Shown here: positions 41,370-62,972 of the stretch, piece by piece
Numbering within the stretch: the first letter of the stretch is position 1
How the letters are laid out: each line of letters starts with the position of its first letter
NCBI RefSeq assembly: GCF_022458985.1
Contig: NC_061783.1
Span: 82,913-146,912, forward strand
Reading direction: 5' to 3'
Source of the DNA: Mugil cephalus
Lineage: Eukaryota > Chordata > Actinopteri > Mugiliformes > Mugilidae
Length of the DNA stretch: 64,000 nucleotides
The notes under the pieces: generated by a model
What the model was told of the DNA's origin: nothing
Databases searched by the model: none
The model's input: only the letters and a program-made list of their open reading frames with translations
Position numbers and translations under genes: made by a program

Positions 41370-41656
41370 CTATCAGAGCAGGGGGGACACAGTGAGCAGA
41401 GACACAGGCACAAGCTCTCTCTCAGCAGCTGCAGCAGGACAGAAAATATACAATTGAGGCTCAAAACTGACCAAACTAATAGAAACAACATTTTTACAAT
41501 ACCTAAAACACACCAAAACATTACAAACAACCTGATCCTACATTTTCAGGACGTTTCCAACAGAAGAACCAACTTTTGAAAATGCTAGCATAGTTTAATG
41601 AGAGAGAGCATCCCTACACAGCTTACCATTATACACTCTTCCCAAGTTCTGGGCGG
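41370..41656. repeat. Direct repeat between the Harbinger copies, unit 2
   Basis: 41370-41429 repeats 40970-41029 exactly by eye, and 41627-41656 repeats the second part (cattatacactcttccca) with one change. The piece in between is absent from unit 1, so unit 1 is a deletion form of unit 2. Confidence 0.8.
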
Positions 41657-41924
41657 GAAGGTGTGGCTACACTGCACATGCGTCACACTCTGTGCGTCAT
41701 TAATTAAGGTCCCCTGTGCTACGACGAATAAACCGGAACTATGTATATCAATAAATCAAAAAACAAAAAACTAAAACAGAAATACAGACACCATCACACA
41801 GTTTTGGGAATGTTCACCTAGATAATATCAAAATAAACATTTATAATATAATCAAAATATTGGCACAGCTACAGTAGCATCCTGCACAACGTGGCACACC
41901 GCCACTGCATACCACTGCCAGAAC

Positions 41925-42635
41925 AGATCTGCTGGTCAGAATGAACGAGTTATGCGTTGAACCAGGCCATCTTGCCACGATGTTAGTGAGCTGCATTTGC
42001 GCATCACATATTATTTATGGAATGAAAATGTTTCCTGTAGACAAAAACAAATTCATCCTGTGATGGCTCTTTTATAGTATGTGTGTGCAGCCAATAGCTC
42101 TGATTACATTAGGGAAACTGGCTCTTGCTGTAAACTGCGCTTTAATGTTGGCCTGTTCAACAGCATTGTATGGGAATTTGATGTAGCTATCTGGATGACA
42201 TTCTGATGATGCCGTCCCACACAGCTGGCATGGCTCGGGCCAGTTCAGGTTGGAAAGCCTTTGTTGCCAGCAACCCCAAAGTGGTCAGCACCTGTGTGGG
42301 CACGGACAACCCCTGGCTCCGCACTGTGTCGTGCTCTGGGGCTGTAGCTCTGCCCACAGCTCCAGTAATACTGACCTCGCTAAACGAAAACGACTCATGA
42401 GCCACTTGTCGTCGTTTGCAAGTAAATCTTCGCGTTTTCTAAATACTGTCTCACGCCCAATGTTGCCATTTGCGAGATCTTCTAACAAAGCCAAGGCTGC
42501 CATTGTTAATACCATTTTCTTCATCTTCATCACTTTGTGCATACTTTTATTTCCATCCATGGTTACAAACACGTGTGTTAATTGTGCATTAATGTGTCTC
42601 CGATGTGCACATCGCTCCGAGAACTACTTGATTTA
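41925..42635 (-). pseudogene. PIF/Harbinger transposase, right copy in opposite orientation
   Basis: The minus strand repeats the left copy: from 42572 ALALLEDLANG, DDKWLMSRFRL and SVLLELW, then LTTLGLLATKAFQPELA with the DRSGVCRSTLT part deleted, then AMPAVWDGIIRMSSR and downstream blocks to about 41930 (EFVFVYRKHF in a frame with stops). The flanking sequence aaatcaagtagttctcgga at 39747 has its reverse complement at about 42617-42635. Confidence 0.88.
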
Positions 42636-42879
42636 TCATTATTGACAATTACTAATGTTTAATTTCTTAATGAGGTATTATTAGTGTTTAATAGGCTTTT
42701 CTATGCAGTACCATACATGTGGGGTTATTCTTTTCATACTAAGAAATAATAGTATCAATTAGTTTTAGTATAAAAGTAACAATAAAAATATAAGTTTTTT
42801 TTTTTTTCTTCCACTCATCGTGGCACCCACTGGACGGCACCCTTAGCATTTGCCTATACTGCCTATGCCACGGGCCAGC
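42636..42879. other. Spacer between Harbinger copy and SAMD3-like remnant
   Basis: AT-rich, with a T-run at 42796-42807. Nothing recognised. Confidence 0.4.
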
Positions 42880-44690
42880 CCTGCCTGAAGTAACTGAGCG
42901 TAGATGCCCCTCTGTGTAAAACGGTATGGCCATTTTATCGTTAGATCTTCAATGGAGGATGCTGGCATTTGATTTATGTGGATACGATGAGGACTGTAGG
43001 TCGTTTCCATGACATGTATCACCTCCACCCCCTGTCCTCCATTCAAGCCCTCTTGTTTGTAAATGTTTTCAATTCGATAACGCTTCTCTTCCAAAGTGCC
43101 AGTAGTCTCCCCTGATGAGATCTCTGGCTGGAATTGATATTATCAGTGTGAGTTTTTACCTGCTGAAGTAGTGAGGTAAAGCCTCCAGCAATGAGGATTA
43201 GTTTTCTTGTCATATCAGCGACACTCTTTGGGTATTGCCTAATAATGTTCTGGCAAACTGTCTGGCACTGGAAACAAGTGGGGTTGCTGTTGTATTTTCA
43301 AATTTCATCCACCAGCACAAGGATCATCTGGCACCGCCACTTGGAGGAAGGTCTTTGACCATTTGTAATGGCTGAAACTATTTCTTTGGGCATTTTGTCC
43401 CATGGTACCACATATACATCAGGCCATATTACGTCATCTGGAGGTACACCGCTGACACCATTTGGTGGTTTGTATGTATGTATATATATACTGTATATAG
43501 GACAAAGACAAGTAAAAGCATAATAGGTCCCATTTAAAGAAGAAAATCAATATTCTCAATACTTATACCGTACAGTCATTATTAGCATGCACCTTATGCA
43601 GCAATGATTAAACTGAATGAAAATAAAATGTGCATATCAATCTATGGCTTGGTTATTAATTATCTAATTTGAAGACGTCCAGTAATTTTCTCTGCTGTAT
43701 AACAGATAGTAAGTCTTTGAGGACGTATTTCAGGCCATCCACAGACTCTACACCAGATGTCTGAAGCGTGAAAACTGTCTCTAATTGTGTCTCCACAGAG
43801 AGACTGGGCAAAGTGTTAAGGAGAATCCTCTTGATATTCTCTTCCAGTGAAGACACTCTTTTAAAAGGTTGGGATAGAATGATGAAGAATTAGGAGTGAC
43901 ATTCCCCAAACAGTGTATTCTGTCAATGGATAATAGTCAAGTAGGTTCTCGTGAGCAACACAGCAGTATTCTGTCTTCAGTTGTGTAATGTAATAAACAC
44001 CAATTTCTGGCAGACGCACAGCTTGATACTGTTTAGTGATGAAAAAAAACACACAAACTAATAAGACCCTGTTTAATTTTCCCAACAAAAAGGTCATCGT
44101 CATTATGAGCTATCGCAACAAACATTTTACTCCTGTACTCAGTCCCCTTTACTGACACATCATGAGTAACTAGAGTGTTCTTAGGATCAAAGTTGAATTG
44201 TGCCACTGATTGTGTGATGTTTTCATTGTGGTCTTCCAAGACAAACAGTGTGCATCTTTCCACCACAACATCTGGTGGGAAACGAGAGCCAGCACCTAGA
44301 AGAGCTTGCAAAAGTTGATGTCTCTCCACTAAGGTACCACACAGGTTTTTAAAGTTTTGCAGTTTTCTCGCACATCGCGTGAAGTATGTATGTTTACTTT
44401 CGAACCTTAATGTCCACAAGTGGATCAGTGGTCCAAAGTGAAAGGTGAGTTCAGGCTAATGGAAGATATAGTGGTGCTTGGGCTTAAGTGGGTGATAAGG
44501 AAAGGTTTGTCTTCTAGAATCCAAATACTGCTCTGTTAGGACAACTAAATAGACTACCTGACCTGTAGAAATAGCTGGAGCAGTGATGAAGTCCACAATC
44601 TCCTTGAGCTGAAAAATTAACCACCATACCTCACAGTCAACTGGGTTCATCATTTTGTCAACAATCAGCACAGGTAACACCCTGACAAAG
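42880..44690 (-). pseudogene. Remnant of a SAMD3-like SAM-domain gene, multi-exon, decayed
   Basis: Minus strand, from right to left. 44680-44050: a block with PLKPKHHYIFH, then an in-frame stop (TAG where a Tyr would fit), then FGPLIHLWTLRFESKH, FKNLCGTLVERHQLLQALLG and further residues. 43856-43656: SSLEENIKRILLNTL and LQTSGVESVDGL, a SAM-like segment. 43440-43150: VPWDKMPKEIVSAITNGQRP, MILVLVDEI, a stop, then TCFQCQTVCQNI and RKLILIAGGFTSLLQQ followed by a donor. 43094-42880: EEKRYRIENIYKQEGL and SSIEDLTIKWPYRFTQRGIY. I recall these blocks, in this order, from teleost proteins annotated as sterile-alpha-motif SAMD3-like. Two stops show it is inactive. The first block is also found in transposon-associated fish proteins, so origin as a mobile or captured gene is possible. 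Confidence 0.6.
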
Positions 44691-44999
44691 CAAAGTCAAA
44701 GACAAAAAAGACAAAAAAGACAAAGTTTTGAACTGCATGTCCAGACAGTTTTTCCACCCCTGGGGTCACCTCACAGGGTTTATTGCATCACTTCCAAGAT
44801 ATTTGAACTGAGTAATATGGCAAATTCAAATCAAGATATGTGAAATGCTTCTCCACCATGACAAGATGTTTAATGTAGATTGCCAAATCAAAGGAAACTA
44901 TGCCCTCGGAAAGGTTATGGCTAAGGCAGGGAGGTAACCCAGGCTGGCAAACATGAAAATAAGTCAACTCATTGAAAAATGAGTCAAATTTGACCACAG

Positions 45000-47035
45000 C
45001 CGAGACAAAGTGCTTTACATGGATAAAATAAGAGCATAAAACATAACACAATTAAAAGCAATAAAAAAAATAAAACGGTAAAAGCATTGAAACAATAAAA
45101 ACAACAAAACAATAGAAAATAATAATAATAGAAAGCACTAAAAGCACCAAGCGAGGGCAGACTCTTATGCTGGACTGAACGCCACGGAATAAAAATGGGT
45201 TTTAAGATGAGGTTTAAAAATGGACAGCAAGTGGGCTTGTCTGATGTACAGTGGTAGATTTTTCAACAATTTAGGAGCAGCAGCAGAAAAAACTCTGTCC
45301 CCTCTGAGCTTCCGCTTGGACCTTGGTACCTCCAGGAACAACTGATCAGCTGACCTGAGATACAAAGCAGAATTGTAGGGATGAAGAAACTCAGAGAGAG
45401 AGGTAAGGCGGAGAGAGACCATTCAAAGATTTAAAAGCAAATAAAAGAATCTTAAAATGGACACTAAAGTGCACAGGCAGCCAGTCAAGAGAGGCCAGAA
45501 TGGGGGTTATGTGCTCTCTCTTACATGTTCTGGTTAAGAGACGAGCTGCCGCATTCTGGACCAACTGGAGCCGTGCAAGGGAGGACTGGCCAACCCCAAA
45601 ATAAAGTGTGTTACAGTAATCCAGCCAAGATGTAATGAAGGCATGGATTACTGTCTTAATGTGTTGATGTGCAAGAAAAGGCTTCACCTTTGCCAGCTGC
45701 CTTAGGTGAAAAAAAGCTGGACTAAACTACAGTACCTATTTGACAATCCAGTTTAAAATCACTGTCCATCTTAAAACCCAAGGCTGAGACTACCAGCTTC
45801 ACATAAAATGCCAAGGAGCCCAAGTCAATAGTAGGAGGTTCACACAAGTAACTGGGACCAAACACCATCACCTCTGTTTTCTTTTCATTAAAATTTTAAA
45901 AGTTCAAGGCAATCCAGGTTTTAATATCCTCAAAACATAACAGGAGTGGTTTGACTGAAAATGCATCCTTCTTCTTCAATGGAATATATACGTGACTGTC
46001 ATCAACATAGCAATGGAAGGAAATACCATGTTTCCTCAAGCTGGAGCCCAAAGGGAGTAGATACAAGGAGAATAGCAGAGGCCCTAAAATTGAACCCTGT
46101 CGAACCCCATATAACAGAGGAGCGGGCCTCAGACCCACCAAGGCTTACATGCACGGTCCTGTCTGCCAGATAAGACCTGGGCCAAGCGAGAGCAGTACCG
46201 CGAATGCCCACTAGGTTTTCAAGCCATTCCAATAGAATGTTATGGTCCACAGTGTCAAAGACTGTCCAGCAGGACAAGGACAACAAAATCCCCACGGTTA
46301 TTTGCCAGGAATATATCATTAAAACTCTCAGTAGAGCTGACTCTGTGCTGTGCAATGTTTTAAAACCAGATTGAAAGACCTCCAGGACATTATGCTCATC
46401 AAGAAATGATTTTTAACTGAGCATGAACCACTTTCTCTAAGATTTTTAGATAAAAGGCAGCTTGGAGATGGGTCTGAAGTTGGCCAGCACACTGCAATCA
46501 AGGCCAGGTTTCTTCAGCAGGGTTTGCAGACTGCTGTTAATAATGGCCAAAACTCACTCCCTTATACAAGGAAAAGACCTCTTTGAAAAAGTGAGGAGGG
46601 ACAGTATCACAGGGAGATCCTGATGGCTTAATATTTCGGGGGATGTCTCGGTGCAGACAGGCTGTGGGGCATTAAGAACAGTATCAATGGTTTTAAATAG
46701 CACATATGGGTTATGACAGTTGGACTCAACAGGTTTTGCCAAGTATTCTCTTTTGGCCTCTTTGCCAGTTTTCTGGTAACGCTAACAGTCTTTTAGCATC
46801 TGAAGAGAAACATGCAAATTATTTTTCTTCCACCTGCGTTTAGCTCTGTGACACTCCTGTCTAGCAACTCGAGTTCTGTCATTAAGCCAGGGCTCAGGTT
46901 TAGTTTTAGGCTGCACAGTTTTTAATGGAGCCACAGAGTCCAGTATGGTCCAGCAGGAGTTGCAGAACCAAGAGCAGAGCTCTTCCGTGTTAGCAGCCAT
47001 TGTGGTAGCATATGTGTCACACAATATCATCTTGC
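45000..47035 (-). mobile_element. L2-like LINE, 5'-truncated and decayed
   Basis: Minus-strand blocks in order: 47030-46782 (linker with PEPWLNDRTRVARQECHRAK), 46742-46554 (NPYVLFKTIDTVLN), 46280-46130 (FDTVDHNILLEWLE, the first catalytic Asp block of the reverse transcriptase), 46120-45980 ([21 protein letters not shown], then [11 protein letters not shown], where the common form is YADD), 45687-45391 (SWLDYCNTLYFGV and LQLVQNAAARLL) and 45422-45165 (LFLEVPRSKRK, RVFSAAAPKLLKNLP). The 3' tail ends about 45000 with caaagtgctttacat on the plus strand. Frames are broken in several places. No endonuclease domain is left. Confidence 0.9.
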
Positions 47036-48089
47036 TTTAGTTAAATGTCTGTCTTTGACAACAAAAATGTATTTTCAGCTTTCAGCAATAACTTCTAGCA
47101 TTTAAGAAAACAAAGTAGGCTAATGTATGTTAGCCAAACGTGGCTAATGTGATAATATCATGCAGTTTAAATGTGCAGACTTGCCTATATGACAAAATGA
47201 TTAAACAGAGTAAAAACTTGGTGAGAGACTAGTAATTGTAGGTCCTAACTCACTCCCTTTGGAAAATCCTGCGTTCCTTCCTGTTTGTGTCAGCTCTATA
47301 AAAGCACAAGTTAACACAAGTTAGTTATATCTTCACAAAATTGGCGATTAACTTTAATAATGTAACAATCACTAAGATGTTAATGTTACTACAACATTAA
47401 ATGAGGACAACTAGACTGAAATCTCTGAATCCAGCGAAAGAAACAACAAAAAATGCACTTCTTTCAGACTCTTAACAATGCTAAGGTCATCTGAGACTCA
47501 CGTTCTAAGCCAAAGGCACTACTACTGGGCCATATTAACAAACGTATTATATTAGGGAAAACCAACCAAATCAAACGCTTATTGGTTGATTCCAACGTTG
47601 ACATATTAACCATATCTGAAAGCTGGTTAACTTCTTCATCACCAACAGCTGCCATCAGTATCTCAAGTTACAAGGTGTTTAGGAGAGACAGGGGACTAGG
47701 GTGAGGGGTAGATTATTGGTTCACGTGAAGGACTGTTTAAAGTGTGAATCAATTGAATGGCCATCAGAAATAGATATTGAATGTACTGGACTCAACATTA
47801 CCATTTCCTCTGAAATGTCCTTCACTGTTAAATGTTTGTACCGACCTCCTTCCTCTAAAAATACATTTTATGATCAACTTAAAACCATCCTAAAATGCAA
47901 TGATCTCAAAAGGGGAACTATTTTCTTAGGTGATTTTAATATCAACTGGGACAAAAAATCTGACAGGAAAAAACTGAAGCAACTAACAGATAATCACAAC
48001 CTTACTCAAATCATTCAGCGTCCAACAAGAATAACCAAGACATCTAAAACAACAACTGATTTAATATTCACAAATAAACCAGATAGGAT

Positions 48090-48168
48090 CATCTCATCTC
48101 ATCTCATCTCATCTCATCTCATCTCATCTCATCTCATCTCATCTCATCTCATCTCATCTCATCTCATC
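48090..48168. repeat. (TCATC)n microsatellite, about 16 units
   Basis: Perfect pentanucleotide array, read as (ATCTC/TCATC) on the plus strand. It is the tail of the SINE insertion described for 48092-48279 and likely varies in length between individuals. Confidence 0.92.
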
Positions 48169-48279
48169 TTCCATACCGCTAAATCCTTCACTAGGGCTCC
48201 GGGGGGTTGCTGGAGCATATCCCAGCTTGCATCGGGCGAAGGTGGGGTACATCCTGGACAGGTCGCCAGCCTGTCACAG
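48092..48279 (-). repeat. SINE-type insertion with (GATGA)n tail, inside the LINE
   Basis: A 13-bp target duplication, ccagataggatca, flanks it exactly (48079-48091 and 48280-48292). On the minus strand it begins gctgtgacaggctggcgacc, contains cccaccttcgcccgatgc and gctgggatatgctccagcaa, and ends in (GATGA)n. This is the same tail as in the SINE at 31010-31205, 5'-truncated. Confidence 0.88.
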
Positions 48280-49888
48280 CCAGATAGGATCAGTAAAACT
48301 TAATTTTTTATCCAGGCTCTCTGACCATAATTTCATTCTATGTTCAAGAAAAATTAATTGGAAACGTCCTACTAGCCCCATTAGAGTTAGCAGCTACCAT
48401 ATAATATCTAAAAGCGAAGAATGCTCTGCCAGTGTATGATTGGTCCAATGTATTAATGAATATTGGTGTTGAGGACACCTGCAGCACCTTTTCTGAATGT
48501 GTTATGGAATTTCTGGGTTGCTTCACAAAAACAGTGGAATTCAAAAAGCATAAAAAGGCACTACCTTGGGTGAAGGATGATGTACGTATCTCTAAAAACA
48601 GGACTTATCTGTGACTGCCAGACATTTACAGCACTTAGAAACAAAGTAACAAAACAAACTCATAAAGCTAAAGCAGATTTCTTCATTGAAATGATAGATG
48701 GGACGAATGACAATTGAAAAAATCAAAGACACAACACCAAATGACATGCAGCTCCAGGTGAATGGTATTCTTATAAACGACCTGGATGTCATTGTTAGTA
48801 GTTTCAACATTTTTTTATACATTCAGTTGAGGAGTTGACAGTGAATTTTAAATGTCCAGACACTCCACATAACTCTATAGATGACAGAAAGCCAGTCTTT
48901 AGCTTAAGGGAAATAACTGTTCGTGAGGTCCTAAAAATCAAAAGCTCAAAGGCTAGAGATGTTTTTGGTTTTGACTGTAACCTTATAAAACATCATAGAG
49001 AGTTCTTCGCACACCCAATTGCACACTTAATAAATCTGTCCGTAAATCAGGGTAGAGTTCCATCAACCTGGAAAACTGCTAAGGGTACTCCAAATCTGAA
49101 GACTGGTGACAAAACTTAGTTACAGAATTACTGGCTGATAAGTATTTTGCCAGTCATTTCAAAAATGTCAGAGAAATGGATTACACTGCAGTTAACAGAT
49201 CATCTCAATAATGGGCATAACGCACTCCATCCAATGTAGTTCGGATTTCTATCAAGTCAAGCCTATCAAGTCTCCTCAAGAAGGAAGTTAAAATCTTAGA
49301 CAGGAAAACTCTTCACTTTCATTACTGTAATATCCTAAAAAGGTATAATATTCTTGATCTTGATAGTTATCAAATCTTTATGGATACCTGTCTCATCTTC
49401 AAAGTTGTAAATGCTCTTGACCCCCCACCTCTGAATGAATTCATCCAGAGAAAAAGCATTGAAGGACGAAGAACAAGAGCTCTAACTAGAGGTGACTGTA
49501 ATGTACTGAAGCGTAAAACAAAATGTTCCCAAACAGTTCTATCTCTAGGAGGTACACATAGCTGGAACAAGTAACCACCACACAACCAGAGCAGTGACAA
49601 CTACTTACTTTTCAAAAAAAATAAAAAATGTATACTCTCTGGCTCCTTGGACCATGTCTGTTCTGATACTGTCTGTCTGTGTCGACATTGTCTGTCCGTG
49701 TCGGGTTCTGTAATTGTCTTTTGTATGAATGTTGTTTTAAAGTCTTCTTTGTCTGTGTTGTGTCTGCCTTGGGACTACGGCTGAAAATTAGCATCTATGC
49801 TAAGACTGGTGCATGTACACTGATTACTCATGCATCAGTGTTGATTAATGTGCATTGTCCCAATGCAATAAACTAATAATAATAATGA

Positions 49889-51122
49889 CACATACATTTT
49901 ACAATAACAAATACTCTATGAAGGTCAGCAACACCTACACCTAATTGAGCTCAAGCTAGTTACAGAGCTTGCTTTCACGTAGCCATCAATCTGAACTAAT
50001 GAAACAAACCCAATAAAACGACTGAAATGTCAACAGTTCATTAATCATGCAGACAAAACAACATTGGACACTACCAGTTTCGAGAGATAAGCATATCATT
50101 ACTTTACCTGAACCGCTGAACTCCACATGGACTTCTTGAATTATATGATGGAGCTGTGCTCTCCAAAGTCAAGTTCAGGAATAGCCAGTTAGCATATTGT
50201 CACTCAAAAATGAGGAGTTTGAGGAGTTTGAGTTTGATCAGTAAAGAAGTGCTATCATCAAAATAGAAACATAAGCCCACAATTGTCAGTAAGGTGCTGA
50301 TGGATAATGACTGGACTTGAGAAGGGATGTCTCCACTGCTTGACAGAAAATACTGTTTTATGCTGGTAAATTACAGCTTCTTATTATTAACTAAACATTA
50401 ACTGTTAATTTACATGTAAGCATGAATACAGTATTTACAGTAGTTATTTTAAAACACAGTAAGATACTGTAGTAATCCACCGTAAATTTACAGCAATTAA
50501 TTACCAATACTGTTTTATGCTGTTCATTTACATATGAGGGATGAATATTTAACAGTATTTTATAATTATTATAAAATAGGTAGGATACAGTAGGAAACAA
50601 CAGTAGTATTTACAACCGTAGGATACGGTTGTAAATCCACCATAAATATAAATCCACCATAAATATACAGCAGTTTGTTACACCTCCCATTCTACTTTTT
50701 GAAACATTTTGAAACTGTAGTGATCTGTTGAGACAATATGGTACTATGAGGTCTTTCAGATATGATTGAGCTATGCCTTGTATGTAAGGAGGAGGATTGT
50801 AAATTCAATTCTAGATTTTTAAGGGGCCCAATAAAAAGAAGCTCAAACTGGATGATAATTCCTGTCAGTAGGCCTACTCTTGCTGTGGCATTTTGAATGA
50901 GGCTTTTTAAAGAGCTATTCAGGCAGCCAGACAGAAATTAATTATAACAATCAGCATCACTCTGAGACAGGATATTTCTAATTTTGACAATATTAAGTAG
51001 GTGAAAGAAAGCAGTCCTAGTAACTTGCTTTATGTGAGAATTATAGTGAAAAGGAACCTCAGACCAGCCAATACTTTAGAAACAAATATTATATATAGCT
51101 ATTTAGATATATATACAGTATA
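49889..51122. other. Intergenic, unassigned AT-rich sequence
   Basis: No coding match. 50340-50670 has several copies of tactgtttta / tttacagta / aaatttacagca words on both strands (tactgttttatgctggtaaa at 50351 and tactgttttatgctgttcat at 50508), which suggests an old foldback repeat. Confidence 0.4.
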
Positions 51123-51960
51123 GTGGAAATTGGTGTATATGTATCAATAATGAACTATAGTGTTGGAAGAAGATTATCTGATCAGCTGCCAGTCTATACA
51201 GCAGAAATGGTGGCCATTATCATAAATCTGCAGTGGATAGAAGAAGTATATTGTGTAGATTCTCTTGCAGCCTTAGTATTAAAAGTACAAAATCAAGCTG
51301 GAAACTCAGCAAAGTTTATTCAGACTGAACATGCTAAGAACAGACGTGAGACTTTGCTGGGTGTGAGGGAGGGAATGAGGGAGCACACAGAATATCTAAC
51401 AAAGCAATCAAGATGCAAGATATAATAAATGTAGTTTGGGGAAAAGGAGAGATTAAAGCACTCATCAAAAAATAAATAAATAAATAAAAATTATGAGAAA
51501 GTGGGAAACCCGGTGGGACAGATATAGTGGAAGGAATTATTAGAGTGTACAGAAATCTATCAATGCACAGGGTGTGATGAGTAGACACAAAAAGGAGGAG
51601 AAAGTTTTTAAACAAAACATTGTATATCGTAGGTAAAAGTCAATCAGACATTTTACACATCAAACATGTGATGTTTAAAATGACAGAAAATGTGGAGCAT
51701 ATATTATTACACTGTAAGAAATACACGCAGGAGCGAATAAGAGATTAAATATGCTATATTAGGAACTGTAGGAGAGGGTGTAAACGGCGCATAGAGAGCT
51801 CCTGTAGAATATTTAAAGGACACGGGATTATATAATAGAATTTAGGAGCATTATATAATTAAATCTGGGTTACATACTCCGATACAGTAGGTGGCGGTAT
51901 GCTCATTTACAGACATGGTTACAACCCGCCAATAAACAAAGCATAGGAAGAAGAAGCGGC
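51123..51960 (+). pseudogene. LINE fragment with RNase H domain and 3' end
   Basis: The plus strand reads LPVYTAEMVAIIINLQWIEE and then VYCVDSLAALVLK, the RNase H blocks (catalytic Glu in the AEM motif and Asp in the DSLAA motif). At 51680-51720 a block matching ENVEHILLHCKKY is partly readable as tgtggagcatatattattac. The 3' end contains gtaggtggcggtatg (51890-51904) and aacccgccaataaacaaagc (51925-51944), a usual end of fish LINEs with RNase H, closing with aagaagaag near 51956. The reverse transcriptase is missing. Confidence 0.75.
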
Positions 51961-52039
51961 AGCAGTAGCTACAAAGACATTCAACAAAGGAACTGTTCAC
52001 GTAGAATATTGGCATTTGGTAATCAAAACGTCGTACACA
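51961..52039 (+). promoter_or_regulatory. ilf2 5' UTR and likely promoter-proximal region
   Basis: About 80 bp between the LINE end and the ilf2 ATG at 52040. No TATA box or clear initiator recognised. The true promoter may lie inside or left of the LINE end. Functional assignment is by position only. Confidence 0.3.
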
Positions 52040-62685
<10,646 letters not shown>

Positions 62686-62788
62686 CGAAGAGGTTGGAGC
62701 GGTCCTACATTTTAACACGCATGTTCCACTACTGTACATAACTATTAGTGCTAGCATAGTTAAATGTAATGTTAGCTGTTTATTATAC

Positions 62789-62870
62789 CAGGGGTTCTTA
62801 ATCTTTTTGACCTGTGGGCCCAAGTACAAAGTAGTCCGGGACCCATTCAAATATTAACACTTTAATTCTA
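62789..62870. repeat. hAT-type terminus within the ilf2 3' UTR
   Basis: Starts caggggttcttaatcttttt and continues gacctgtgggccc, which is the usual start of a hAT terminal inverted repeat. The opposite end was not identified, so this is a fragment or an ancient copy. It lies between the ilf2 stop codon and the proposed polyadenylation signal. Confidence 0.55.
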
Positions 62871-62950
62871 ATTGATCCGAGTCTTAGTTTGATTTGTAAT
62901 CAATAACTAAATCAAGCCCACTTATAGTTTAACAAGCTGAAACCTTGTGA

Positions 62951-62956
62951 AATAAA
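62951..62956 (+). terminator. Candidate ilf2 polyadenylation signal
   Basis: AATAAA, 266 bp after the stop codon, is the first canonical signal downstream of the ilf2 coding region that I see. It lies 17 bp before the Tc1 element at 62973, so cleavage would fall at or just inside the transposon end. Confidence 0.45.
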
Positions 62957-62972
62957 TGATACACTGCACATA

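Larger units (their letters stand above)
47460..49888 (+). mobile_element. LINE, plus strand, with endonuclease, partial reverse transcriptase and 3' end
   Basis: 47560-47700: LLVDSNVDILTISESWL, the endonuclease start; a stop near 47701. 47701-48090: ITISSEMSFTVKCLYRPPSS, TIFLGDFNINWD and TDLIFTNK, endonuclease blocks. A SINE interrupts the gene at 48092-48279. 48835-49119: SLREITVREVLKIKSSKARD and HPIAHLINLSVNQGRVPSTW, the start of the reverse transcriptase. The catalytic YxDD part is deleted. 49350-49574: RYNILDLDSYQIFMDTCLIF and NEFIQRKSIEGRRTRA, the C-terminus. The 3' UTR ends in (TAA)n at 49873-49886. Different from the minus-strand LINE to its left. Confidence 0.9.

Noticed and set aside
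48090..48168. Regular short array considered as CRISPR-like
   Set aside because: It is a perfect pentanucleotide microsatellite without spacers, forming the tail of a SINE in a vertebrate genome.
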